Of a stretch of 64,000 nucleotides of DNA, positions 16,996 through 25,636 are shown piece by piece (positions within the stretch are counted from its first letter, which is position 1; each line of letters opens with the position of its first letter). A program made the translations under genes and the position numbers. Origin of the DNA: CAJLIR01 sp964408085 (GTDB lineage Bacteria > Bacillota_I > Bacilli_A > RF39 > UBA660); contig CAYOYB010000003.1 in NCBI GenBank assembly GCA_964408085.1, positions 62,001 through 126,000 of the forward strand. The letters are read 5' to 3'. Below the pieces are notes generated by a model. That model made no database searches, was not told the origin of the DNA, and saw nothing but the letters and a program-made list of their open reading frames with translations.

Positions 16996-17832
16996 TTAAT
17001 ATAAGCTGCTTACTTGTTCATAAGTTAACCCTGTCACATCTACTATAAAATCTATATCTACATTTTTATTGATTAAATTTTTAGCTAGCATATTTTTTTC
17101 TTGACTAATCCCTAAGGAAATGCCTTCTCTTTTTCCTTTAATTTCTCCCTCAAGCTTTCCAACTTTATACGCTGTATCATAATGTTCTGTTTCATTCATC
17201 ATTAATTTTTCTATATCTTCCATCTTTTTATATTCCTCACTATCTAAATTATAATCTTTTATTTTCTCTAATATTTCTTGATATGTTTTATCTTGTATTA
17301 TTTTTTCTAATTTAAAAATATCTTTACAATTAAATAATTTTACTAATTCATAATACTTATTTTGTTTATTTCCTTTATCTACTTTACTTAAATTAAATAT
17401 TTGATACTCTAACTTTCTAGTAAATATCTTGTTTTTCTTTTTTAATCTAATTATATCTTTTATCTCATCATTAAATAATGGATAATTTATTATTGCATAA
17501 ACTTTAATACTTTTTAAATTTTGATAATCCTCTCCTTCTTTTAAACAATGATTATGTATTACTGCTGATGAATAAAATAATAATCTATCACAAAAATTAT
17601 ATCTATCGATATTTTGTAATTCTAGTATTACTATTTCTCCATCAATATTAAGTAACATATCTACTATTCCTACTTTACCATTTTTATTTAATTTAAATAA
17701 TTCTGTATTTAGATATGATATATTACCTGCTTCAACATTAAAGAAATCTAATAATAATTTTTTTAAATATAACTCATTACTAAATATTTTCTTGAATAAG
17801 TAATCATTTTCTAATGTATAAAACCTCTTCAT
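16996..17832 (-). CDS. Rpn-family PD-(D/E)XK nuclease
   Basis: A 278-residue protein of the Rpn/PDDEXK-type transposase-like nuclease family. The start (MKRFYTLENDYLFKKIFSNE) and the core VDMLLNIDGEIVILELQNID, with D and ExQ catalytic residues around positions 57-73, are diagnostic. It is followed by YRLLFYSS-like and YAIINYPLF segments. The C-terminal part is a variable Gly/Lys-rich helix (EGEIKGKREGISLG), typical of this group. Rpn proteins promote RecA-independent recombination and may have a phage defence role. It is a single gene without a partner, has a weak ribosome site and may be laterally acquired. Confidence 0.85.
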   Translation of the reverse strand: MKRFYTLENDYLFKKIFSNELYLKKLLLDFFNVEAGNISYLNTELFKLNKNGKVGIVDMLLNIDGEIVILELQNIDRYNFCDRLLFYSSAVIHNHCLKEGEDYQNLKSIKVYAIINYPLFNDEIKDIIRLKKKNKIFTRKLEYQIFNLSKVDKGNKQNKYYELVKLFNCKDIFKLEKIIQDKTYQEILEKIKDYNLDSEEYKKMEDIEKLMMNETEHYDTAYKVGKLEGEIKGKREGISLGISQEKNMLAKNLINKNVDIDFIVDVTGLTYEQVSSLY

Positions 17833-18154
17833 AATGTTACTTTATAGTTAAATTATATATTATATTTTTTACGACGTCAATATTAAAATAAATATATATT
17901 TAACATCTTATCCACCTCCAATTATTAACATACATTAAATATTTTAAAAATCCTTTTAAAATACAAAAAAACTTTAAAAATTAAATTTAAAGTTTTTTCT
18001 ATTTTCTTTATTATTAAAGAGGAATTGTTAATATAAATATATATATCTATAAAGTAGTAATTTGGATTCACACTAATTTTTTTTATTTTAAAATTTATTT
18101 ATATTAACTTAACCTATAATATATATTAAATACATATTACCTTAATTTAATAAA
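17833..18154. other. Gene-free AT-rich stretch with a terminator-like hairpin
   Basis: The stretch between the Rpn gene and the lipoprotein gene has no supportable gene. The only clear element is a hairpin at 17965-17998 (AAAAAACTTTAAA with TTTAAAGTTTTTT), which could act as a terminator on the minus strand for the lipoprotein transcript. Confidence 0.6.
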
Positions 18155-18589
18155 CTATCTAATTATTTTATATTCAATATTTGTTGCTTTTCTTAAGTCT
18201 TTATCGACTGAATTTTCAGCTGTTCTTGTTTGTTTACCTTTTAACTTTTCTCCAAAGTAGACACTCATTTCAATAGTTTTTTCATTACCTTGTTCGTCAG
18301 TGTATGTTATATATGCCATTACTGTTGACAAGCTTATTTCTTCTTCACTATTATTTGTTACTTGACTTACTATCTTTGACATATTTCCATCATATGTTAT
18401 TGATGTATTCGTAAACGATAAAGTTTCTACTGTTTTATCACTAACCATATCTTCATTTGTTATATTGACTGGATTTTCTACACTTGGTTCATTTGTATTT
18501 GTTTTATTATCAATATTCTCTTTTTTATTACATCCACATCCTGTTAGTATTGTTACTAACAGGATGGATGTTATTACTATTTTTTTCAT
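18155..18589 (-). CDS. Small lipoprotein encoded with the pilin-like protein
   Basis: A 144-residue lipoprotein with signal peptide and lipobox LTGC near residue 18, an Asn/Thr/Lys linker, and a beta-rich domain. It is a paralogue of the lipoprotein at 12.5-12.9 kb (same layout and strand motifs). It begins 23 bases after the pilin-like gene with a GAAAGG site, so the two are probably one operon. Function unknown. Confidence 0.78.
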   Translation of the reverse strand: MKKIVITSILLVTILTGCGCNKKENIDNKTNTNEPSVENPVNITNEDMVSDKTVETLSFTNTSITYDGNMSKIVSQVTNNSEEEISLSTVMAYITYTDEQGNEKTIEMSVYFGEKLKGKQTRTAENSVDKDLRKATNIEYKIIR

Positions 18590-18612
18590 TTGTTAATCCT
18601 TTCTTTTTTTCT

Positions 18613-20361
18613 TTATTGTACAGTAACAGTAAATTCTTCTGTTGGCTTTGAATAACCAAAATCTCGATAATTACTTCTAACCTTAAATGTATATATTCCA
18701 GGTGTAGAGAATATATATACTCCTCCTTTTGCTGAACTTGACATATTTTGCCATTCACCACCATTGATACTTATTTGTCTTGTAAACTGTGGAGAACCAC
18801 CAACTACTACTAGATTAGTTGTGACAGAATCACCATTTTGTAAAGAAATTGCGCTACAATTTTTGGCACCATTTGTATTTATATCAGTTATCGTACAATT
18901 TTGTCCAATATAGAAGCTCAATTTTGGATTAGCAATTGAATAGTTATCCATTATAGTAGTTGGATGGTTATTTAATTGTAAATTATTTATCTTTATATTA
19001 TTACCAGCTGCCCTTAATTCAACATAACCCGATTCTTGAGTTGTATATATTCCACTTGCAACTTTACTACTATTTATAATAGTACAACTCGAGGAATCAT
19101 TACAAAATTTTATATAACCTGAAATACTTGATTGACTCCAATCAAAAGAATAACCTTTATTTGGAAGATATAACTTTACAGTCAAATTTATTCCATTAAT
19201 ATTAACATTATTATCATTAATAATAATACTACCATCTGGTTCTGAATCAACTATTAAATATACAGGATTTGTTATTGTCTGAGTAATACTTTCTTTTGTA
19301 TTTAATTCATTTTGTCCATCATTTACGAATGTTCCATTTATTACTCTTGCCTTTATTTGATGATTTCCATTTATTAGCCCAGTAAATGTATATTCATTAC
19401 TTGGTTGTGGTTCACTTGGTAACCATGCTCCATTATCGATACTAAATTGATATCCTACAATATTTGACTCACTATCTGCTCCACTTGCTGTTACTGTTAT
19501 ACTATTTGTTGTTGCTGATTTTTGTGTTACACTTGCTACTGTTGGTGCTGTCCTATCTATTTCTGTAATTGTTAATGAGCCACCATCTTTATAGTTGGTT
19601 CCATCTGATACTTTATAATAGATACTTCCATTCTCTTCCATTGTTAAAGTTGGATTACTATTTACTTTATACCATGTTTTTGCTATCAATATTCCATTTG
19701 TATTTATTATCTCTCCATCACAAGTAAAACTTGCATCTTCTACATCTCTACAAGTTATAGATTCTATATTTGTTGTTACGTTTACTGTTGGCATTACTAA
19801 ATATGTTCCTTCTCCTATAAAATTAACTGTTGCTGTTTTACTTTGACTCCATCCATCGGGACTTGGTGTTGCTGTTGGTTTTATTAATTCCGGTTTTGTT
19901 GGTGGTGTTACTGGTGTATCACCACTAGTACCTTCACATTCAGCTGTTCCATCGCTACTTGGATAAATACATTTAAAACTATTTATAGTTAAATCTGCTG
20001 TTATTTCTTTCCCGCCATTACTTATTATTACTTTACCACTTGTTGGTTTTGTCCCTTTAAAACTTAAACTACTTAAACCTGTTAAATTATAACCTGCTAG
20101 TTCTGTTATTAAATTGCAACCATTTTTATCACAAGCAAACTCTATATCATCATGCGGTAATGAACCATTATTTTCTAACATAAAGTTTGTTGCATAAGTT
20201 TCTGCTGCTTTTACTATTCCATATGTTGAATCTTTTGCTGCATTTAGTCTTGCTTTATTTAATATTTTTAATATTTGTGGTACAGCTATTAAAGCTATTA
20301 TAGCTAAAATAACTATTACAGCTAATAATTCTATTAATGTAAATCCATTTTTCTTTTTCAT
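18613..20361 (-). CDS. Large surface protein with type IV pilin-like N-terminus
   Basis: This 582-residue protein begins with a class III signal, KKKNGFTLIELLAVIVILAI, in which the prepilin peptidase would cut after Gly and leave F-T-L-I-E. The pilin-like head has a Cys pair. It is followed by a Pro/Thr linker (TPVTPPTKP), then several Ig-like beta domains with DRTAPTVASVT-type segments. No assembly ATPase, prepilin peptidase or platform protein is in the window. The start is the ATG at 20361 with a GGAG site; an upstream in-frame start at 20391 has none. It may be a minor pseudopilin or adhesin. Confidence 0.82.
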   Translation of the reverse strand: MKKKNGFTLIELLAVIVILAIIALIAVPQILKILNKARLNAAKDSTYGIVKAAETYATNFMLENNGSLPHDDIEFACDKNGCNLITELAGYNLTGLSSLSFKGTKPTSGKVIISNGGKEITADLTINSFKCIYPSSDGTAECEGTSGDTPVTPPTKPELIKPTATPSPDGWSQSKTATVNFIGEGTYLVMPTVNVTTNIESITCRDVEDASFTCDGEIINTNGILIAKTWYKVNSNPTLTMEENGSIYYKVSDGTNYKDGGSLTITEIDRTAPTVASVTQKSATTNSITVTASGADSESNIVGYQFSIDNGAWLPSEPQPSNEYTFTGLINGNHQIKARVINGTFVNDGQNELNTKESITQTITNPVYLIVDSEPDGSIIINDNNVNINGINLTVKLYLPNKGYSFDWSQSSISGYIKFCNDSSSCTIINSSKVASGIYTTQESGYVELRAAGNNIKINNLQLNNHPTTIMDNYSIANPKLSFYIGQNCTITDINTNGAKNCSAISLQNGDSVTTNLVVVGGSPQFTRQISINGGEWQNMSSSAKGGVYIFSTPGIYTFKVRSNYRDFGYSKPTEEFTVTVQ

Positions 20362-20618
20362 TTTTACTACTCCTTTTGCTACTTTATACACTCAATTATA
20401 ACATTATAATTATTAGTTTTCAATAATTCCTATTTACCTTTTTTATTATTGACATTATCTTTATATTTATTATAGAGCACTTAAAATTTATTTTGAAGAA
20501 TTTTAATGTTACAATCAAATATAAATATATATCATTTATTTAATTAATATAAAATAAATAAAAATACTTTTTACAATTTTATTTTTTTCGTTTATAATAT
20601 CTAAAGGAGATGATTAAT

Positions 20619-21518
20619 TTGAAAAATGACAATAAAGAAATAAAAACTTATATTTTACTTTTTTGTGCGATTGTTTTATACGCTATTTTAATAACAATTA
20701 AAAATATACCACTAATGGTTATAGGAATTGATGCTTCAAAAATATATAATATTATTTGCCAATTTTTTGCGATTGGAAGTGCTTGTTTTTTCTTTTTTAG
20801 TTGGAGAAAAAGATCTTATGAAGAAGTACTTGAACAGGTAAAAAAATATATTGCTGGTTTAGGCGCAATTACTGTTTATTTTTTATTATCAGAATTACAA
20901 CTTTTACCATTTCAACTTTTAGATATCGATATAACAAAAATACCAGTTTATCTAAAAATTATTTATTTATTATGTTATGAAGCAATTTTAATTGGCATTA
21001 TTATTTTAATTCACTTAAAAAAAATAAAAAGAGATTTTACACTTCTTAAACAAAATCATAAATCTTATTTTAAAGATTGCTTAAGATTTTGGTTAATCGC
21101 ATTATTTATTATGTATGTAAGCAATTTTATTATTTTTCAAATTCAATCAGGATTACCAACTAATGAAGAAATAATAAGGGAACAATTTCAAATTAGTCCT
21201 ATTTATATTTTTATAAGTGCTGTTTTATTTGCGCCAATTCTTGAAGAATTAATTTTTAGACAAAGTTTTCGTAATTTATTTAAAAACAAATGGTTATTTA
21301 TAATTATTTCTGGTCTTGTTTTTGGTGGTATGCATGTTTTTACAGGTGATGAAGTTTCAATGGTTGATTTACTTTATATAATTCCTTATTCAGCACCAGG
21401 TATGGCATTTGCTTATATGCTTTATAAAACTGATAATATTTTTGTATCAATGGGTTTTCATATGTTACATAATGGTATTATGGTAGCATTACAATTTCTT
21501 TCAATTTATTTTTTATAA
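20619..21518 (+). CDS. CPBP-family intramembrane metalloprotease
   Basis: A 299-residue multi-pass membrane protein with the CPBP (Abi) motifs in the C-terminal half: EELIFR (motif 1), FGGMH (motif 2) and HMLHN (motif 3). Relatives process prenylated or membrane peptides, or give bacteriocin self-immunity. I use the TTG start at 20619, placed 9 bases after AAAGGAG. The ATG at 20610 abuts that site and is too close to be used. It is a single gene on the plus strand, diverging from the pilin-like gene. Confidence 0.85.
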   Translation: MKNDNKEIKTYILLFCAIVLYAILITIKNIPLMVIGIDASKIYNIICQFFAIGSACFFFFSWRKRSYEEVLEQVKKYIAGLGAITVYFLLSELQLLPFQLLDIDITKIPVYLKIIYLLCYEAILIGIIILIHLKKIKRDFTLLKQNHKSYFKDCLRFWLIALFIMYVSNFIIFQIQSGLPTNEEIIREQFQISPIYIFISAVLFAPILEELIFRQSFRNLFKNKWLFIIISGLVFGGMHVFTGDEVSMVDLLYIIPYSAPGMAFAYMLYKTDNIFVSMGFHMLHNGIMVALQFLSIYFL

Positions 21519-21580
21519 TAAATTGATTTTTTTATCAAAAAATTTTATTATTGTGTTAAAATAATATTAGGTGATAATAA

Positions 21581-22468
21581 ATGAAAAAACAAAATGACCA
21601 AGAACAAAAATCATCTAAATCAAAAATAATAAAAATATTATTTACTATTATATTTTTATTAATTTTAATTATTTTATATGCTCGATTTATCGGCACAAAA
21701 GGATTAGTCATTAAGGAATATAAGATAATTGATGATAGTTTTGTTGATAATTTTTATGGTTTAAAAGTGGTTCATATATCGGATATACACTATGGTGATG
21801 CAACTAATAAAAAAGATTTAGAACAAATTGTTGAGAAAATCAACTTATTAAATCCTGATATTGTAATTTTTACTGGCGATTTATATTCTAATAAAATAGA
21901 AGAACAAAAAAAAGATGAATTAATTACAAATCTCAAAAATATTAAAGCAAGTATTAAAAAGTATGCGATTAAAGGTAATCATGATAGTGAAACATGGGAC
22001 GAAATTATTAAAGAAAGTAATTTTATTGATTTAAATAATAGCATTGATATAATTTATAATAATAATTCTAATATTTTAATAGCTGGACTTAATACTAATG
22101 AGAATATTTTAGAAGGTATTGAAAAAATTAACAATCTTTTAACACTTGATGAAAACAATCCAGAAAATGAACAAGAAAAACAAAATATTGATTATAAAAT
22201 ATTATTACTCCATGAACCAGACAAAATTTTAGAATTTGATTATAGTAATTATGATTTAATATTAGCTGGTCACTCTCATAATGGTCAAGTAAGATTACCT
22301 TTTGTTGGAGCATTATATACTCCTAAGGGTTCAAAAAAATATTATGATGAATTTTATGATTTAGGCAATACTAAATTATATATTTCTAGTGGAATTGGAA
22401 CTTCAGTATTAAAATTTAGATTATTTAATAGGCCATCAATCAACTTCTATCGTTTTTCAAATAAATAA
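21581..22468 (+). CDS. Membrane-anchored metallophosphoesterase (YkuE-like)
   Basis: A 295-residue calcineurin-like phosphoesterase with an N-terminal membrane anchor (about residues 19-37) and an extracytoplasmic catalytic domain. The metal-binding blocks are present in order: DIHYGD, GDLYSN, GNHDSE and GHSHNGQ. Relatives include YkuE and UDP-2,3-diacylglucosamine pyrophosphatase-like enzymes. The substrate is unknown. The AGGTGATAATAA site precedes the ATG, and a strong terminator follows. Confidence 0.88.
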   Translation: MKKQNDQEQKSSKSKIIKILFTIIFLLILIILYARFIGTKGLVIKEYKIIDDSFVDNFYGLKVVHISDIHYGDATNKKDLEQIVEKINLLNPDIVIFTGDLYSNKIEEQKKDELITNLKNIKASIKKYAIKGNHDSETWDEIIKESNFIDLNNSIDIIYNNNSNILIAGLNTNENILEGIEKINNLLTLDENNPENEQEKQNIDYKILLLHEPDKILEFDYSNYDLILAGHSHNGQVRLPFVGALYTPKGSKKYYDEFYDLGNTKLYISSGIGTSVLKFRLFNRPSINFYRFSNK

Positions 22469-22493
22469 AACAAGTACGTAAATACTTGTTTTT
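22467..22493. terminator. Bidirectional terminator between metallophosphoesterase and nadK
   Basis: AAAACAAGTA and TACTTGTTTT pair around a 6-base loop. The T tract on one side and A tract on the other serve both converging genes. Confidence 0.75.
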
Positions 22494-22507
22494 ATAATAT
22501 AAAATTT

Positions 22508-23308
22508 TTATAAAAATTTTTCATTAATTTTTTCAAAAAAATTATAATTTTCTAATCTTAAACATTTAATACGTTTTTTATTAACAAATGTTTCAATTTT
22601 TTTTACATCTTTATAAATATTGTTATCACCATCAATAGTTATTAATAAATTAGTATTATCTTTTTCTGGAATAATTGTTATAAAAGTATTTTCTGGTATA
22701 ATAATCGGATTAATTAAACTACGATATGATTTACTATTAAGTGGGGCAATTGGCGTAATTTGCAATGTATGTAAACTATTTGCCACAATAGCTCCCCCAA
22801 AACTTAAATTATAGGCGGTTGACCCAGTTGAAGTTGATATTAATATACCATCACCAATAAATTTTTCTAACTTAGCATCATTAACTTTAATATCTAATTT
22901 AGTTGTATTTAAATCTTTATCACGTAATACAATTTCATTTAAAGAATAGAAAATAGAACTATTTTCATTCGTTATAATTTTAGTTTCTTGGATACCTACT
23001 TCGTCTATTTTAAAAAGATTATTATTAAGTTTATAAATAAAATCATCAATATCATCTATTTTAATTTCTTGTAAAAAACCTAAAGTCCCAGCATTTATTC
23101 CTACATAAAGAGGTTCACTTTTAAAATTATTGCTTTTAACCATTCTTAAGAAAGAACCATCACCACCAATAGCTAAACATAAATCTGGATTTTCTAAAAC
23201 AACAGAATAATCATTTTGGGTTAACTTATCTATAACTATTTGTTTTATTTTATTTGCTTTAGCATTATCATTACAAAATATTTTTACAGTGTTAATTTTT
23301 CTATTCAT
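22508..23308 (-). CDS. nadK: NAD kinase
   Basis: NadK phosphorylates NAD to NADP. The 266-residue protein carries the GGDG motif (LAIGGDGSFLRMV) near residue 47, the NAGTLGFL segment, and the conserved second domain pattern (GDGILISTSTGSTAYNLSFGG), all characteristic of the family. The start codon directly follows the stop of the NrtR-like gene, so the two are co-transcribed. It forms part of the NAD cluster that extends to 31 kb. Confidence 0.95.
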   Translation of the reverse strand: MNRKINTVKIFCNDNAKANKIKQIVIDKLTQNDYSVVLENPDLCLAIGGDGSFLRMVKSNNFKSEPLYVGINAGTLGFLQEIKIDDIDDFIYKLNNNLFKIDEVGIQETKIITNENSSIFYSLNEIVLRDKDLNTTKLDIKVNDAKLEKFIGDGILISTSTGSTAYNLSFGGAIVANSLHTLQITPIAPLNSKSYRSLINPIIIPENTFITIIPEKDNTNLLITIDGDNNIYKDVKKIETFVNKKRIKCLRLENYNFFEKINEKFL

Positions 23309-24151
23309 TTATTTAGAATTATTTTCTTTATTAATTTTTGTCTTGTAACGAAATAATGCTGAAGGCCTATGTCCTCCACCAGTTTTTACTTTATCAGTTT
23401 TTTCAACCTTATTAGCTATAATTCTTCTAAAAGCTGGATCTAGCAATTTTTTATCTAGAATAACCTCATATACTTGTTGTAATTCACCCAAAGTAAAATA
23501 TTCTGGCATCATATTGAAAACTATATCAGTATATTCTAATTTATTTTTTAAACGAGAAATACCTGAGGCAATAACAATGGCATGATCAAAAGCTAAATTG
23601 TTATTTTTAATTGCTTCATAGCTATAACGATCAGTTGTTAAATCTTTTAATGTTTTTTTGATAACAACACTAAATTCTTCAGTTTCATTATCAAAAGTAA
23701 TATGAATATTTTTGTCATCTTCTAAAATTCTCATATTAAACCATGAAGCATTCTCAGGAATTTTTTCATTTAACATATTTTTATCAATAAGAGCCATGTA
23801 AGCAGTACTAACAATACGCATTCTAGGATCACGATTAACACTACCAAATGTATAAAGTTGTTCAATATAAATATTATGTAAGTTTGTTTCACTAGCTAAA
23901 ATTCTTTTAGCAGCATCATCTAAAGTTTCATCGATACCAACAAAACCACCAGGTAAACACCACTTATCTTTAAATGGATAATCTTTTCTTTTTACCAATA
24001 AAACGCTGAAATGTTTTTCATTAAGTTTGCGATAATTATCAGTTACACTATCAGAAACACTAAAAATAATGATATCTGTTGTCATTGATAATTTTTCAAA
24101 TTTAGTTGAGTCATAGTGTTTTAAAAATTCTTCTTCACTTTTATATTGCAT
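23309..24151 (-). CDS. NrtR-like Nudix-related regulator of NAD metabolism
   Basis: A 280-residue protein with an N-terminal Nudix fold and a C-terminal winged helix (FTLGELQQVYEVILDKKLLD, then GGGHRPSALFRY), which is the NrtR layout. The Nudix box is degraded: the catalytic REUxEExG core reads RILASETN, with two Glu and the Gly lost. This fits a sensor of ADP-ribose rather than a hydrolase. It is co-transcribed with nadK and lies near nadD, nadE, pncB and pncA, the usual NrtR targets. The cluster of TTGTTATTAACAA operators before pncA is a candidate binding site. Confidence 0.82.
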   Translation of the reverse strand: MQYKSEEEFLKHYDSTKFEKLSMTTDIIIFSVSDSVTDNYRKLNEKHFSVLLVKRKDYPFKDKWCLPGGFVGIDETLDDAAKRILASETNLHNIYIEQLYTFGSVNRDPRMRIVSTAYMALIDKNMLNEKIPENASWFNMRILEDDKNIHITFDNETEEFSVVIKKTLKDLTTDRYSYEAIKNNNLAFDHAIVIASGISRLKNKLEYTDIVFNMMPEYFTLGELQQVYEVILDKKLLDPAFRRIIANKVEKTDKVKTGGGHRPSALFRYKTKINKENNSK

Positions 24152-24162
24152 ACATCTACCTC

Positions 24163-24741
24163 CTACAAATTATTTTTTATATCAGGGAATAAATCATATA
24201 CATTATACCCTAATAAATCATCAAAATATTTTTTTAATTTTTGAGCTTCATTAATATGATAAACAGTATTTTCAAATACACCATATCTAGTTATTAAATC
24301 TATTAGTCGTTTTTCTAAAGTGACAGTTTTCTTTGTGCACATTAAGTCACAAAGATTGATTATTTTCTCATAAATTGTATATTCATGATTTTTTATAAAA
24401 TTAGTCCTAAAAGGAATATCATCTGGAATACCACCTGCAACACATTTATAATCATTATTTAGATAAGAATGCGTTAAACAAACATTACAATATTCATCAT
24501 CATATCCTAATTCTTTTAAATATTCATATCCCTTCATTGGATGAGAAGTAAACTTAATCAATTTTCCAATATCATGTATATAGCCTAGAGCCTTAGCCTT
24601 TTCTTTATCTAAATTTAAAGCTTCAGCGATTATATAGGCGCAATTACCAACACAGATTGAGTGATAAATCCAACCATCACATTTTGTTTTTCCTTTAGCA
24701 TTTTCTAACATTTTAAGTGCTTCTTTACTGGTTAATATCAT
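24163..24741 (-). CDS. HD-domain phosphohydrolase
   Basis: A 192-residue HD-superfamily protein with the metal ligands H-HD-D: SICVGNCAYIIAEAL preceded by His, GYIHDIGKL near residue 55, and NLCDLMCT later. It resembles YqeK-like/HDIG hydrolases acting on nucleotides, but the substrate is not evident. I use the ATG at 24741, 7 bases after AAAGGAATG; a TTG seven codons upstream lies before that site. It ends just before the NrtR-like gene on the same strand. Confidence 0.82.
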   Translation of the reverse strand: MILTSKEALKMLENAKGKTKCDGWIYHSICVGNCAYIIAEALNLDKEKAKALGYIHDIGKLIKFTSHPMKGYEYLKELGYDDEYCNVCLTHSYLNNDYKCVAGGIPDDIPFRTNFIKNHEYTIYEKIINLCDLMCTKKTVTLEKRLIDLITRYGVFENTVYHINEAQKLKKYFDDLLGYNVYDLFPDIKNNL

Positions 24742-24848
24742 TTTATCACATTCCTTTAGCAAAAATACTTATTTATATAAAATTGGTCAGCATTTTCTTA
24801 TTATCAATTTGATTATAACATATTAGAAAAAAAATTAATATAAATTTA

Positions 24849-24877
24849 TTGTAAAAATAATAATTTTATTATATAAT
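24849..24877 (+). promoter_or_regulatory. Promoter of the antitoxin RNA, locus 1
   Basis: -35 TTGTAA (24849-24854), a 17-base spacer and -10 TATAAT (24872-24877) on the plus strand. The following GTATATAGATGAA is shared with locus 2. Confidence 0.65.
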
Positions 24878-24883
24878 GTATAT

Positions 24884-24995
24884 AGATGAACGAAAGTTCA
24901 TAAAATAAAATGGGAATACCTAGTTTAGAAGAGTTAGGTACTATCCCAATTGATTTAGAATGAGTACCGACTTATGCAGTTGGTACTATTTTTAT
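24884..24995 (+). ncRNA. Putative antitoxin small RNA of type I TA locus 1
   Basis: About 110 nt. It starts near a 5' hairpin (TGAAC-GAAA-GTTCA, 24887-24900), has a long imperfect hairpin at 24912-24947 (GGGAATACCTA with TAGGTACTATCCC) and ends in an intrinsic terminator at 24963-24993 (AGTACCGAC with GTTGGTACT, then T5). It converges on and overlaps the 3' part of the toxin gene. The hairpin at 24912-24947 closely resembles, in inverted orientation, the toxin leader at 25099-25129. The RNAs could pair through this self-complementary region as well as through their overlapping 3' ends. The same layout recurs at 46.2 kb. Confidence 0.65.
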
Positions 24996-25064
24996 TATCA
25001 TAAGTAAAATTACAATAATAAGGAGAATTATGATAAAACAAAGAGTCCTCTCTATCTTTCTCAT
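24972..25064 (-). CDS. Putative hydrophobic type I toxin peptide, locus 1 (30 residues)
   Basis: An ATG at 25064 behind an AAAGGGGTGAT site encodes a 30-residue peptide: a basic N-terminus (MRKIERT), one hydrophobic membrane helix of about 19 residues, and the end KIVPTA. This is the size and shape of TisB, Fst or Bsr-type toxins. The ribosome site is in a 9-pair stem (25074-25082 with 25093-25101, CCCTTTTAC/GTGAAAGGG on the transcript), as in other type I systems. The promoter carries a LexA box. It is related in layout rather than sequence to the peptide at 46307-46384. The length and lack of homology call for experimental proof. Confidence 0.65.
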   Translation of the reverse strand: MRKIERTLCFIIILLIIVILLMIIKIVPTA

Positions 25065-25136
25065 AAATATCACCCCTTTCACCTTTTAAAAAGTAAAAGG
25101 GAATAGTACCTAAACTAACTAAGTATTCCTATAACA

Positions 25137-25165
25137 ATTATACAGAACATTTGTTCTTATGTAAA
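25137..25165 (-). promoter_or_regulatory. Toxin promoter with LexA (Cheo) box, locus 1
   Basis: On the minus strand -35 TTTACA (25160-25165), 17 bases, then -10 TATAAT (25137-25142). The spacer contains GAACAAATGTTC (25145-25156), a perfect GAAC-N4-GTTC site that also fits the Gram-positive LexA/DinR consensus CGAACRNRYGTTYC. Repressor binding there would block the promoter, predicting induction by DNA damage. Confidence 0.75.
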
Positions 25166-25171
25166 TATCAT

Positions 25172-25636
25172 TTAGATAATTTCTAATAATTGTTTTATTA
25201 TTTCATTAATTACTAATTGTTTGTTTGCATTACGTGATTTTTCAGTTGCTAAAACTTCTAATAAATAATCCTGATTATTATCTTTATCATAGATGCAAAT
25301 AAATACTTTATTATCTTCGCCAAAAAGATTACGTTTATCAACACGATTTAATTTACCTGTAATTCCAACACCATAATTTGAATTAGCAAATGCAGCAATA
25401 TTACGGGCCATTTCTATAGCAGTTTCTTTACTATAAACAGAATATTCATCAATTATATGTGGGTCTACACCCATTTTTATTTTATATTCATTAGAATAAG
25501 TTACAGCACTAAATTTTAAAATTTCACTAGCGCCTTCAATATCTGTAATAGTGCTTGCTAAAGCTCCACCTGTACAAGATTCCATTGTTGAGATTGTCTT
25601 ATTTTTATTAGTTAAAATTTCAATTATTCTTTGCAT
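25172..25636 (-). CDS. pncC: PncC-type nicotinamide-nucleotide amidase (CinA C-terminal domain)
   Basis: A 154-residue protein consisting only of the CinA C-terminal domain, with STMESCTGGALASTITDIEG near the start and GVGITGK in the middle. This is the NMN deamidase (PncC) signature. The enzyme converts NMN to nicotinate mononucleotide, recycling the NMN released in DNA ligation and NAD turnover. It fits the NAD genes around it. I use the ATG at 25636; a longer frame from 25660 overlaps the preceding gene and lacks a ribosome site. Its stop lies just before the toxin promoter of TA locus 1. Confidence 0.88.
   Translation of the reverse strand: MQRIIEILTNKNKTISTMESCTGGALASTITDIEGASEILKFSAVTYSNEYKIKMGVDPHIIDEYSVYSKETAIEMARNIAAFANSNYGVGITGKLNRVDKRNLFGEDNKVFICIYDKDNNQDYLLEVLATEKSRNANKQLVINEIIKQLLEII

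Noticed and set aside
18528..18764. Overlapping minus-strand frame at the lipoprotein/pilin boundary
   Set aside because: It overlaps two supported genes in another frame and has no ribosome site or recognisable features.
24888..24899. GAACGAAAGTTC read as a LexA box before the locus 1 antitoxin
   Set aside because: The centre GAAA does not fit RNRY, and locus 2 has a different sequence but the same hairpin, so it is better explained as an RNA hairpin.
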